From contig JAQISU010000094.1 in assembly GCA_029339505.1 (NCBI GenBank), positions 6,141,001 to 6,205,000 on the forward strand: DNA of 64,000 nt, read 5' to 3'. Made by a program: the position numbers and the translations under genes. Below are positions 14,363-25,300 of this stretch, piece after piece. A model generated the notes under the pieces. It did not search any database. It was not told where the DNA came from and saw only the letters and a list, made by a program, of their open reading frames with translations. The stretch is from Unio delphinus (taxonomy: Eukaryota > Mollusca > Bivalvia > Unionida > Unionidae). Within the stretch, counting starts at the first letter, position 1. The number at the start of each line of letters is the position of its first letter.

Positions 14363-16394
14363 ATATATATCTATATATATATATATATATATATCTATAT
14401 ATATCTATATATATATATATCTATATATATCTATATATATCTATATATATATCTATATATATCTCTATATATATATATATATATATATTTATCTATATAT
14501 ATATATATCTATATATATATATATATCTATCTATATATATATCTCTATCTATATATATAATTATCTGACCGCGGTCGAGATTTATCCCTCTGAAGCCACA
14601 GCTTATGTATCATATTAGATTTCCCCTAAGTGCTGTCCATTTTACAGCCACATTTTAGGCGTCAGGTTTGATGGCTGTGAGTGCTATCCTTCTTACAGCC
14701 ACAGTTTGGACGTCAGGGTAGATGGCCCTGAGTGCTATCCATTTTACAGCCACAGCTTAGACGTCATCTTTGATGGCCCTGAATGTTATCCATTGTACAG
14801 CCACAATTTATACATCAGGGTAGATGGCTTTTGGTGATATTCGTCTTGTTGCTACAGTTTAGGCATTAAGTTTGATGGCTTATATTGCTTTTACTCTTGC
14901 AGCGACAGTGTAGGCATCGGGCATATATGGTTCTGAGTGATATACATTTTGAAACCAGATATTAGGTATTTTATTCGAGGTCTCTGGGTCTTAGATTAGA
15001 TATCTCTGAGCACTATCCCTCTTAACAGCTGCGATTTAGGTGTAAGGCTAGATGTTTCTGAGTGATATCGCTCTTGCAACCACCGTTTAAGCATCAGGTT
15101 TGATGGCTTTGAGTGCTAGTCCTCTTACTGGCACATTTTAAGCATCAGGTGTGACGACTTTTTGGGTGCTGACCCTCTTACAGCCACAGATTACGCATCA
15201 GCATCATGTTATATGGTTTAGAGTGATAACCATTTTACAGCCACAGTTTAGGCATCATAGTAGCTAACTTTGAGTACTAACCCTTTTACAGCCACAGTCT
15301 ATGCATCACGTTTGATGTCTTTGATTGCTAACCTTAAATCAAGTTTGGACGTCAGGTTAGTTATGGCTCTTAGTGCTGCTCCCTTACAGCTAGTTTAGAT
15401 ATCGGTTTAGGTGATTCTGGATAATATCCTTCTTATTGCCACAGTTTACGATCTTGTAAATTCGATGTAATGGAATTTACACATTTAGTGTTCGTGATCA
15501 AAATAGATATGAACCACACAGCTTGAACCAACTTCATATCTTCATAGGAATTTGCTTCCTGTCTGGCGGGCAATCTGAGGAAGATGCCACCCTCAATCTG
15601 AATGCCATAAATACCTGTGCTGGCCGAAAACCCTGGGCATTGACATTCTCCTTCGGGCGAGCCCTCCAGAACAGCGTGCTGAAAACTTGGAAAGGACAAG
15701 ACGAAAACGTGAAGGGTGCTCAGGAAGAGTTAATGAAGCGGGCAAAGGTCAGTAAACATTCCTACACTTCATACTATTAATGAACTTCGTAAATCTTGAA
15801 AGGTTGTAACTGTATCAATAACAATGATATCCTTGCTACCGCATTTGTGTTCCATATGAGCAAAAGAACTTCAGAATATAGTTCTCAATAGCAACACATT
15901 ACACCTCAGGTTTCCTTCATGACTTGACGGAAAATAAAGATGATATTTTGCTTGGTAGCAGCTCATTGTATGCAAGGCGATTGGAACATCAACGGTTGCT
16001 CATTTCCGTGAAAAAGTTTAATAACCTCGTAAGTGGCTGTAGAAATATACATGAATTTTATGTGTTTCATGCCTCGCCTCTGACGGAGTGCACTGCATGT
16101 TACAAAATCAAAGGCTAAGATTGTTTCGATTGTAACAGTTTCCTTCCGCCGCCATAATTTTTCAATGTGAGCAAAAGTAGATCAAAATTGAGATCTCAAT
16201 GTCGACGAATAAAATCCAACGTTTCTTTCACAAATTGACGGAAATGGCCGAGTGATATTTCGATCGTGGGCATTCACTTGACATTGTTTCTTCTGTTTCA
16301 GGCTAATGGACTTGCCTCGATGGGAAAGTACAAGGGAAACGTACACTCGGCTGCTGGGGACCAGTCATTGTTTGTTGAGAAACACACATACTAA
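10941..16394 (+). CDS. Fructose-bisphosphate aldolase, class I (copy A)
   Basis: Reversible cleavage of fructose 1,6-bisphosphate to dihydroxyacetone phosphate and glyceraldehyde 3-phosphate in cytosolic glycolysis and gluconeogenesis. Coding exons: 10941-11052, 11563-11829, 12188-12348, 12785-12868, 13595-13769, 15548-15747 and 16302-16394, total 1092 nt, 363 aa, the normal family length. All introns are GT/AG. Counting Met, the active-site residues are D34 (AADESTG), K108 (GIKVDKG), K147 (AKWRCVLK), E188 (PIVEPE), Schiff-base K230 (EGTLLKPNM), S272 (FLSGG), R304 (FGRALQ) and C-terminal Y363. An acceptor (TTCAG) seven bases before ATG shows a separate 5' UTR exon upstream. Differences from copy B include Phe for Tyr before GRALQ, GICF for GVTF, one extra residue near position 70 and a KHTY C-terminus. 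The reading frame is intact. No ohnolog-level name (A/B/C) can be given for an invertebrate gene. Confidence 0.95.
11563..11829 (+). CDS. Aldolase A coding exon 2
   Basis: Codes residues 38-127, including the [15 protein letters not shown] segment and catalytic K108. The acceptor is TGTCAG|GAACC and the donor CAAG|GTATAT, both phase 1. It is one codon longer than the copy B exon, in the variable loop before [10 protein letters not shown]. Confidence 0.95.
12188..12348 (+). CDS. Aldolase A coding exon 3
   Basis: Codes residues 127-180, from [17 protein letters not shown] to ARYASICQQ, with K147. The acceptor is CCCAG|GCTTG and the donor GCAA|GTAAAT (phase 0). It differs from copy B at six of 54 residues. 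Confidence 0.95.
12785..12868 (+). CDS. Aldolase A coding exon 4
   Basis: 84 nt, residues 181-208, [12 protein letters not shown] to KVTEQ, carrying E188. The acceptor is TAACAG|AATGG and the donor GCAG|GTTCGT. It is too short to be seen as an open frame on its own. Confidence 0.93.
13595..13769 (+). CDS. Aldolase A coding exon 5
   Basis: Residues 209-267, containing the class I signature [12 protein letters not shown] with Schiff-base K230. The acceptor is TTAACAG|GTGCTA and the donor CCAG|GTGAAT (phase 1). Confidence 0.95.
14029..14557. repeat. (TA)n/(TATC)n complex microsatellite
   Basis: About 530 bp of TA tracts interrupted by TATC and TAATC, inside aldolase A intron 5 (between coding exons 5 and 6). 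The 131-aa YIYI reading frame across it is an artefact. Confidence 0.95.
14630..15450. repeat. 51-bp degenerate minisatellite
   Basis: About 16 diverged units with period near 51 bp. Each carries variants of TTACAGCCACAGTTTAGGC, a GTCAGG/ATCAGG phrase and GATGGCTTTGAGTGCTATCC. The array fills most of the 3' half of aldolase A intron 5 and ends about 100 bp before exon 6. Divergence among units suggests an old array. Confidence 0.85.
15548..15747 (+). CDS. Aldolase A coding exon 6
   Basis: Residues 267-333, with [11 protein letters not shown] (S272) and GRALQNS (R304). The acceptor is TCATAG|GAATTT and the donor AAAG|GTCAGT. Phe replaces the usual Tyr just before GRALQ. Confidence 0.95.
16302..16394 (+). 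CDS. Aldolase A coding exon 7 and stop
   Basis: Residues 334-363, [12 protein letters not shown] to LFVEKHTY, then TAA. The C-terminal Tyr needed for full activity on the bisphosphate is kept; the preceding residue is Thr instead of Ala. Confidence 0.95.
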   Translation, partial: ANGLASMGKYKGNVHSAAGDQSLFVEKHTY

Positions 16395-16439
16395 AGAAAA
16401 TTCACGATTTATGTGAACTCTGGTTTCAAGGCTCATTTT

Positions 16440-16445
16440 AATAAA
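16440..16445 (+). terminator. Candidate poly(A) signal of aldolase A (proximal)
   Basis: AATAAA, 46 bases after the stop codon. A second AATAAA at 16967-16972 could serve a longer 3' UTR. Which is used cannot be told from sequence. Confidence 0.5.
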
Positions 16446-16966
16446 TTGTTATATTTGAATATCGTAATGAAATAATTTGTTACAAAAATGTTATATGATC
16501 AAGAAAAATCTGTCAATTTAATTAAAATTTGACCTTCCAGGTATACTTTTGTTCTTTATACTTATGGAGCCAGTATAGAAACTGACAATATTGATTACTG
16601 AATCTGGTAAACATAATGTCCTCTCTGCAAACTTTGCCCGTGCATATTAGAATTGCATAACATCGATACTTTACCTTTTCGTTTGAAGAAATGTATATAT
16701 TTAAGTAGATAAAATATACTGGGTTAACGTTGATCCTTTTTAAAGTACATTTTAGTATTATTTAAATCATATTCTTCTATAGAAATTTACATCACACTTG
16801 TCATTTAATGACATCTGTAACTGTATAGTTAGAGTTCTGTTTATTTCTTTATTGCATCTTTTTTGTCTACATGTATATCTTCTATACAAGGTTCATATGC
16901 TAATCGGTACATTTCCATTGTTCTGACATTTTCTTAAAGCAGAGGAAATGTTTAGTTAGATTTTAG

Positions 16967-16972
16967 AATAAA
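16967..16972 (+). terminator. Candidate poly(A) signal of aldolase A (distal)
   Basis: AATAAA about 570 bases after the stop, followed within 35 bases by T-rich sequence and a (CA)n tract. A plausible alternative to the proximal signal. Confidence 0.4.
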
Positions 16973-17011
16973 ATTTACATTCCTCCATTTTCTTATATTT
17001 TTTTTTGTTGG

Positions 17012-17012
<1 letters not shown>

Positions 17013-17055
<43 letters not shown>
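17013..17055. repeat. (CA)n microsatellite
   Basis: About 21 CA units just downstream of the aldolase A 3' end. Confidence 0.95.
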
Positions 17056-17057
<2 letters not shown>

Positions 17058-17536
17058 CCTCGTGTAAAATTGCACTTTTTCTAGTGCATGGATGAGTAGA
17101 TGTGGCACGGTGGTTAGTGAGCCGGAATGAAAAATAAAGAGCTCGAATCTGTCCTCTGACACGGCTCTTTACTCCAATTGCTTCTTCACTAAATACCCTA
17201 CTTGTTTTGCTGTGCCGAAAAGCACCAAACCAACACACACTCCCAGACACGGATAACTAAACTTCACCTTATCAAATATAAAAACGCTTTTTTAACGATG
17301 TAATTTCAATTTTTTCAAAAGTGTTTAGTATTTAATATGACTGAATAATTAATTACAAAATGTATGCAAACAAAATTTATACCGTATGGATCCATAATTA
17401 ATGATTGATAAGATAATCAAATTTCAGAATGAAGTCCATAATATAAAACACGTCGTGCACTAACATACCATGCTGCAAGATTTCATCATGCAATTTTCAA
17501 GCTTTCATTCTATACAAAATCAAACCATTTGAAGGA
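17056..17536. other. Intergenic stretch, no gene seen
   Basis: Bases near 17100-17160 (GTGGTTAGTGAGCC and a GCTCGAATCTG box) faintly resemble a tRNA-like SINE head, too diverged to call. Otherwise AT-rich with no gene. Confidence 0.4.
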
Positions 17537-17712
17537 GGGTGTTGTAGTTGTAGGGTTTAACGCCATTTTTCAGTACACGATAGGCTATACATGGCGGCCA
17601 ATATTGTTGTTGGAGGAAAAACCCTGGAGAAAAACACCAACCCACGAGAAGCTATTGGCAAGCTTTCTCACATACCCAAATTGGCCGAATCTGAGACTCT
17701 TTCATTTCGTAA
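17537..17712 (-). mobile_element. Family 2 SINE, 5'-truncated
   Basis: On the reverse strand this matches the body and 3' end of the copy at 311-551. On the + strand it reads TTTAACGCCATTTTTCAG, TACATGGCGGCCAATATTGT and CCACGAGAAGCTATTGGCAA. The tRNA-like head is missing or unrecognisable. Confidence 0.75.
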
Positions 17713-18019
17713 AGATTCTAATTAGTACAAAATACATCATTGAAATTTTAGAAGATAAGCATAAAAGACTGATTGCGTCACTACCTTTAATATGGTTTTG
17801 GTAAGCAAAGGAATCCTCGTATTTATGGTCATATAAAACAGAAGCACCAGCAAAATCTGACAACTCCAGAACAACTTGACTGAAGACGTCAGTTTTAAGG
17901 TTAAAAAAAAATATACATATTTTACTAGCTTTTAGCGTACAGCTTTGATTGCTCATTAATAGATTTATCGTGCTAATATCGTTGGTTATGCTTTATCACT
18001 GTATAGTATGCATGCGTTT

Positions 18020-18775
18020 TGTTACTTATTTGCAAGCGAAACCCGTGATCGGTAATGTTGTTTATAAGCATAACCGGTGAGCAATGTTTCCTCCAAGGTG
18101 CGCGGCAGCACAGCTCGTTACAAAATGCCGCGCAGCAGTTTCAAAATTCCGCGCATATGTTTTGGTAGCAAATACATATGCCGCGCAGCAGTTTTAAAAT
18201 TCCGCGCACACAGGAAAAATATCAGAGGGAAGGTTGCCAGTGAGTGGTATTTTTGTTACTTTGTTGTAAGGATAACCCGTGAGTGGTATGTTGTTTATAT
18301 TTGCAAGCATAACCCGTGATCGGTAATGTTGTTGTTTATAAGCACAACCCAAGAGTAGTATTGTTGTTAGGTGGTTGTAAGCATATTCCGCGAGTGGTAC
18401 TTTTGTCATTTATTTGTGAGCATAACTCTTGTGTTGTACTGATTCAAGTTGTTGTTGTTGTTGTTGTAGGGTTTAACGCCATTTTTCAGCACACTACAGG
18501 CTATACATGGCTGACAGTATTATTGGTCGAGGAAGAATCCGGGAGAACCCCCAGAAAGAACCACCGACCCACGAGAAGCTACTGGCAACCTTTCTCACAT
18601 AACTACATTAGCCGAATCTTAGACTCGAACCTATGCAGACAGAGGTGAGATGGTAGTGATAGTGGTAGTGATGGTAGTAGACCACTCGGCCACTCTTGGC
18701 CCCCGTTTCCAGTTGTTTGTAAGCATAACCGTGAAGAATACTGTCGTTAGTTGTTTGTAAGCATAATCTGCATTC
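18020..18775. repeat. Degenerate tandem array of about 43 bp units, interrupted by a SINE
   Basis: Repeated variants of TTTGTAAGCATAACCCGTGA followed by GTGGTATTGTTGTT occur from about 18020 to 18440 and again at 18712-18775. A family 2 SINE sits between the two blocks. Insertion into an existing array is the simplest explanation. Confidence 0.7.
18455..18705 (-). mobile_element. Family 2 tRNA-derived SINE (near full length)
   Basis: Reverse-strand copy of the element at 311-551, with the tail (GTT)n GTAGGGTTTAACGCC at 18446 onward and the head GACCACTCGGCCAC near 18680. A GTAGTGATA microduplication interrupts the head. Confidence 0.8.
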
Positions 18776-19129
18776 TAAATATAGGCTTATTAAAGTTATG
18801 ATGCTGAATGTGAAAAGACGTTCTCGAGAGTATAAAATAATGCAGATGGCACTAAAATGAAAACAAATTTGTTAAAAATTGTTTTGAAGTTATAATCTCT
18901 GGAATTATAAAATGTTATCACATGTGTCTTAATAACTAACAAGCACATTTAAAACAATGTATATGTATTATTTGTATTGGTGTTAACGACACTTGTAAAA
19001 CATTATTGACTATATCATGAGTAGATTATGAGATCTAAGAACCTTTCCCAATTACACAGCGAGGCAATCAGTACCGGCTGACCTGGGCAACTGTATAACA
19101 TGCAACCAATTTAGAAATTAAGAACCCTA

Positions 19130-19205
<76 letters not shown>

Positions 19206-20280
19206 GAAGTCAAGATGGTAGTCAAATGATTCTCAAACATTAATTGAGAAAATAAACTATATTAGAATTATTATATTATTATAGGCAGTTCCATGAAATG
19301 ATGTGTTCGAATTTATTTCATCGCACTGACAATGAAAAGTTAGGCCGATAAAGAACATATCTATTTGTGGATGGGGGTGAGAATGGTATTTCAGTATTTA
19401 TGTATTTATTCATGAAGAGAAAAACTATTTCTAGAAGAAAAATACTGGATGTAGTTTGCTGTTTATATCACCAGAAGCCGCACTTATATCGCACTAATGT
19501 GTGCTGTAAACAGACTTAACAATTTTTTTTGGTACTGTGTATGATGGAGAGAGTAATTTTCACAAACAGGACTCTAATCCAAGTTAATTACAAGTTATCG
19601 TTTACCGCTTTCAACAACCCGCAGAACATATTCCTACAAAAAAAAAAAAAAAGTTTGTAAACGCTGGCCACTAGTTCCTGTTTTACGGAGTTCTGTCCCT
19701 TTTATTAGGCTTCAACTGCAAAAACTGGCCTTGACCTTACGATCATCTGAACGGTTGTAGAAGGACGGGAGAATATGTAAGATGATTGCTTATTTTCTTT
19801 ATTAACACTTGAATATTTGACTTTTGCATTTAATAGAAAGACTCGCTTTTACATTTATGAATTTTTATGAATACTTTCAAAACTAACAGATGTGACCACA
19901 GCATGAGTCCTTTGAAACGTTCTTAAGTACGATATATTTTGTGACCTTGATTTTGAGGTACTCAGTACAGTACGCGACATCGGTCATATAGCAAGTAACT
20001 GCATTGATTCATAGGAAGCGGTAAGCTACAGACAGAAAGAAGTAAGATTTGAGTGGTATTTTAACGATAATGGTTTTTTGTTTTACAAAATAATGGCATA
20101 ATTGCTTCTTTATTTCGTAAAGATTCAAATTGGTACAAAATACTTCGAAAACGTAACGGTAAAAGGCATCATCTGTTCTGATTTTACGAAATCAGAATCT
20201 ATGAATTGAGTGGTCACCTTTGTTTGTCCTTGATAATTCCGTTTGACACTTTTCAGGATTTTGTATTTCTCAATCACATC
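18776..20280. other. Intergenic spacer between aldolase copies, no gene seen
   Basis: It contains a (CT)n tract at 19134-19200 and an A14 run near 19639. No supportable gene. Confidence 0.5.
19134..19200. repeat. (CT)n microsatellite
   Basis: About 33 uninterrupted CT units. Confidence 0.95.
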
Positions 20281-20368
20281 AATAATTTTCAGGATTTTGT
20301 GTTGCTTTTCAGATTTAAGTTCATAAGTATTGAAATCTGAAAAGCAACACAAAATCCTGAAAATTATT
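20281..20368. repeat. Perfect 36-bp inverted repeat
   Basis: Arms 20281-20316 and 20333-20368 are exact reverse complements, separated by a 16-base spacer. The arm includes TTTTCAGGATTTTGTGTTGC. The flanks do not continue the pairing. A perfect arm suggests a recent event or gene conversion. Confidence 0.95.
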
Positions 20369-21184
20369 AAACTGCATTATTTCTCATATCAGATAAATAT
20401 TGCAGTTTAATTTTCCACCTGTGTATGGTTTAATGTTTAAAATATTGATACATGATTCATGAACAAATAGTTATTATCAGAACAATTCTTGATGTGTTTT
20501 ATTATTATTATTTTTTTTTTGATAGTTTTGTTTTAGGTTATTAGTATGGAATACCCAAAGCTTTTAGCAAGGATACACTGATATCATGTATTTGACCTCT
20601 GCTGCATATCAACCTTTACTGTCATTCAGACATTTTCAAGTCAAGACTCATTCAGTAGACATACAACCAAAAACTTTGTCATATTGAGAGCATCAGGAAA
20701 TGAAGATTTTAAAACTTGGTTTAGCATCCAGATCATTTTATCCAGAGATGATTGGACCATCGTTACTTGCTTTTAAATTGAGTCCAGCAGTGAACTGTAC
20801 AGATTCTAGATCTGCCACTGTACAGTGATGTTGTAGATCTACATTTTTGTAGTTCGTGAAAGAGCAACAACTAGAACAAACAACATAGACCCTGATCTGC
20901 CTGCTCATTATGTGAGTGTATACAGTACTTATCTGCAGGCCAGTACTGATCTTCCTGATGGAAAGTTCTTATATGGTTTGACTGGCCTCAATGTGTCACT
21001 ACATGTGACTGCCATTAATGACCTGATCATGAGTATTGATTATGTGTCTGATCAGAAAGGGACTGTGTATAAAAAAAAGTAATGCTGCAAACATTTTCAT
21101 ATTCATTTGATTTGTTACTATGACTCTGACATTTTAGATAATCATGCAGGAAATATAGGTATAACTGAGTGTGTGTGTGATTAG
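20369..21184. other. Intergenic spacer, no gene seen
   Basis: No gene or recognised repeat. Slightly higher GC than its surroundings around 20800-21050, but no open frame of note. Confidence 0.4.
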
Positions 21185-21490
21185 AATTTTTAACATAGCT
21201 TTAAAGAAAAAGTCATATTGCTACAATGTCTGCAGTGAGGCAGTTTATAGTGATATCTAGCACTTGGGCCTCATTCCACAGACAGACATGTAGCATGATT
21301 TCCCACACAGTCACATTATCCTGACACCTGGTCAAACAGTCCTAACACTAACCTCTTAATGATGGGTAACAAGCGAGGCAACTGTTGGTACCATTTTTGT
21401 AAGTCATTTGTATGACTCGGCCGGGGATTAAACCCACAGCCATATGCTTCAGCAGCGGATGCTCTAACCACTAGGCCACCAGAGCGGTGC
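21185..21490 (-). mobile_element. Family 1 SINE (full length)
   Basis: Reverse-strand copy. The head is at 21430-21490 (on + it reads TCTAACCACTAGGCCACCAG), and the 3' end near 21190 has the TTTAAAGCTATGTTAAAAA phrase on the reverse strand. It lies head to head with the truncated copy at 21500. Confidence 0.8.
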
Positions 21491-21499
21491 CTCGTTCTT

Positions 21500-21676
21500 T
21501 AACTGGTTGGCCTGGTGTCAGGTTAATGTGACTGGGTGGGGCATCATGCTACATGTCTGTGACATGATGCCCCAGTGCTAGACATCACTAAAAACTGCCT
21601 CACTTCAGACATTGTAGGGATATGACTGAAAAATTATTTAAGCTACGTTAGAAATCCTAATCCAACAAACAATCAA
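21500..21676 (+). mobile_element. Family 1 SINE 3' half
   Basis: Starts at ACTGGTTGGCCTGGTGTCAG and runs through ACATGATGCCCCAGTGCTAG to AAGCTACGTTAGAAATCC with an AACAAACAA tail. The tRNA-like half is absent. Confidence 0.8.
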
Positions 21677-21679
21677 AAA

Positions 21680-21767
21680 CTATATAGTATAATGTGATGC
21701 TTACAATGTAATTGTCCATTATGTTCTATATAGTATAAAGTGATGCTTACAATGTAATCATCCATTA

Positions 21768-21821
<54 letters not shown>

Positions 21822-22260
21822 TATGATCTTGACACATGCATGCATTATTCATTACACTATATATAGGATAAACTGATGCTTGCAGTGAAATCATCCATTA
21901 CACTCAATATTGTAAAAAGTGATGTTTACAATGTAATCCATTGCACTCTATATAGTATAATGCAATGCTTACAATGTAATCATCCATTTCACTCACTATA
22001 GTATAAACTGATGCTTGCAGTGAAATCATCCATTTCACTTTATATAGTATAAAGTGATGCTTACAATGTAATCACCCAGTACACTCTATATAGTGTCTGA
22101 GGTCAAGCTCGACTTCATTTCAAGGATAACTAACTTCTTTTTGAACGAAACAGGGAAAAGTGAGAGCTCAAAAGTGAAGTGAACACAAGCAAGAAAATGC
22201 AATGTAATCATCCATTACACTATATAGTTTATGATGCTTACAGTTTAATCATCCATTTTA
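21680..22260. repeat. 45-46 bp minisatellite upstream of aldolase B
   Basis: Units carry TATATAGTATAA, GTGATGCTTACAATGTAATC and ATCCATTACAC. The array runs from about 21680 to 22104, is broken by about 90 bp of other sequence, and resumes at 22197 right up to the splice acceptor at 22263. A (TA)n stretch at 21773-21820 has expanded inside one unit. Confidence 0.85.
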
Positions 22261-22270
22261 CAGATTTACA

Positions 22271-22382
22271 ATGCCATACTTTGCCCCCTACTTGACCAAG
22301 GAGCAGGAAAATGAGCTCCGTAAAATTGCCAACTCCATTGTTGCACCTGGCAAAGGAATCTTGGCTGCTGATGAGTCTACAG
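22271..22382 (+). CDS. Aldolase B coding exon 1
   Basis: Residues 1-38, [18 protein letters not shown] to AADESTG, donor ACAG|GTTAGT (phase 1). The acceptor TTTTACAG at 22263 is supplied by the last unit of the adjacent minisatellite. Confidence 0.93.
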
Positions 22383-25300
22383 GTTAGTTTCTGTTTTGCT
22401 TTCTTTCGTTCTTGTTATCCTCAGTCTAATTTTTGAAAAATACTAAGACCTTAATGCCCAAAGCTTCTAGCTATGTAACAGTCCAGGTATACAAGGCCAC
22501 TTTGCAAACCAGTGCAAAGGACACTTTGCATCCAGTGGTATACTGTCAGACTGGACCAAAAATTTGACTGTGAGACTTGCCCTCATCATGACTTTTGGCA
22601 ATCCTCCTCTTGTACATATTGTTACTTAAAAACATAGTTACTCGTCTCAGAGACAGATAGATAGATCAGCTGAACAGCCCTATTGTGAATTATGGTTAGC
22701 TCATTTTGACTACTGAGTCTGGTTTTAGGTTTAACAGCCTGCTAGTGAAACATGAATACCTGTCTTTTACTTGATTATTCAAAACAAGCAGTCTGATTCA
22801 GATGCTTGGTTATTTGTGTTGTCATTTGTGTTGATGTTTTGGCCATCAGAAACAATACAAAATTATCTTTAGTGAATGCCAACTAGCCTGCTCAGCTTTT
22901 TCATTGTTGATATACACATATCTTCATTCTAGGTATAGAATAATGGGGGTGAAATCATATTTTGAATGTGATCCAACTTTTGAAATATATGGCACAATTT
23001 GCCAAATCAAAATTTTGACAGCCACATGTTGAATTAGCAGACTCGCCCTTGTTGCTGACCTGCCAACTGTTTAGATTTTAAGAGTCTGATGGAAATGACT
23101 CTTACAAATATGGACTTAGGGAATAAAAAGACCATTTAATGGAATTGTGATTCCTGCTACATGTCAGGATGAAATGGACAATAAACCTCTTAAAAGTTTT
23201 AATAGTACCGAAGAATATAATATTCAGATTTTCTGTGGAAAAGTTATGAAGAGGCAACACTTATATTTTGTAGACATTCAATGATGGCTTAAGTATGTCA
23301 CATGGCAGGAAAGCTCGGGAGAGTTCGGAGTTGTGGTTTATGAATCAGTATTAAGAGGTAAACTTTACAAAGTTGAACACTGTTTACTATCACTGCATCA
23401 GTCTTGAATCATACTTTTGGACTTATAAATGCATCTTTTCCAGCATGACAGTAACAGTAGATGATATTTTGTTACACCTCACTGAACCCTGGTAAAAGGA
23501 AAAATATTAACTGCCTTACAGAGGTCTTGTTTGGGTTGCCAGGTTTGTTGTTATCTTTAGCTTTTCTTTAGAATACCTTACCTGGCTTACAAAAAAAAAA
23601 CAAAACAAGAAACACTGCAATTCTGTTATTTATATTGTTATGTATGTTTAATTTATCCTGACGATAATAAGCTTAGATGGTACAAATGGATCCTAGGAGT
23701 AGGGTTGAATTAATGTGTCAATGGCATCGACCAGATTTTCAGCTACATTTTATGAAATCTCATCCATCACTGAGTAAGAAAGAGTGGCTTCACATTAATT
23801 TTAATGATCTATAAACATTAATGGGCTTTAGTTTTAAGCTGATGATCTCATTGTTGTTTTTGATAGGTTCCATGGGTAAAAGGCTGGCTCCCATCAATGT
23901 GGAAAACACAGAGGAGAACCGAAGACGTTACAGAGAGGTGCTTTTCACCACGGCATCGTTAGGTGAACATGTCAGTGGGGTCATCATGTACCATGAGACC
24001 TTCTACCAGAAGACAAAAGATGGCGTTCCATTTGTTAAGGTTCTTCAGGACCAGGGAATCATTCCAGGAATCAAAGTGGACAAAGGAATTGTTCCCCTTG
24101 CTGGATCAGATGATGAGTGCACCACGCAAGGTTTGTTGGACTTGATGTTCTGCTTGGAAGAATCTAAACCACATGCCTCTTGTTATCATTTACACCCATG
24201 CTCACTTACACGCATGCTTATTTACACATATACTTATTTACATAAGCTTATTTACATACATGCTTACTTACACACGTACTGTTCCAGTGACCAAGTGGTT
24301 AGAGCATCCACCTCTGATGTGGGAGGTCGTGGGTTCGATCCCTGGCCAAGTCATACTAAAGACTTACAAAAATGTTACTAACAGCTGCCTCGCTTAGCAC
24401 TCAGCATTAAGAGGTTAGTGATAAACCATTTGATTGCATACTCTAGTTAAAAATATAATTCCTTGCAGTTGATCAGGGAAAAGCTATAAATTATTTTCCA
24501 GTACAGTGATCACACTTTAATGTGACCATCTTTTCTTCTTTGAGATGGTGGCCTTGTTTGAGTGTACAAAATAATACAAATGAACAACATTCAAGACAGC
24601 TGAGATGGACCTCAGGGAGATGGGAGGTTAGCCTCTTGCCAGGGGTTCAAAAGAGGAAGACACTTTATCTCAGTTGGAAAGCACCCCAATAACATATTAG
24701 CTCCTGTATAATGTGCTCCACAAAAGAACCCAAATCTATACATGTATTTATGATGCACTGATGACCTATGTCTTCCACTTGTTATGTCAGGTAAAAAGTT
24801 TTAGCTTCTGAATAATTTGTACATCATGTAATGGCATATTTGGGTGTGGGCTTTCGTACTTGGATACATATCAGAGATAGGTAGATGCATGATGTCATTA
24901 TTTCATCATTGTACCCACAGGTTTAGATGGTTTGGCTGAGAGATGTGCCCAATACAAAAAAGATGGAGCTCACTTTGCCAAGTGGCGCTGTGTCCTGAAA
25001 ATTGGCCCCAACACACCCTCCTACCAGGCCATGGTGGAAAATGCCAATGTCCTGGCACGCTATGCCAGCATTTGTCAGCAGGTAATTCATTCCTTTCCAT
25101 TTCAGAATAATTTACCCAACCTGAACATGTGGGAAAGTCATTTTAATCCTGCAGTCATTGCTATATATGTTTTTGATCATACAGTTCCTGAAAAATGTTA
25201 TTGATCATTTCAACCCTGAATTATGTTAGCAATCATACAGTCCTTGAAATATGTTATTGATAATTTCAACCTAGAAATATATTATTGATCACACAGTCCC

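Noticed and set aside
14165..14560. 131-aa YIYI/SIYI reading frame
   Set aside because: It is the translation of a TA/TATC microsatellite. The same holds for similar frames at 1598-1804, 4614-4911, 10687-11050, 21673-21894 and 59647-59983.
16956..17250. Reverse-strand frames with CVCVCV
   Set aside because: Translation of the (CA)n microsatellite at 17013-17055.
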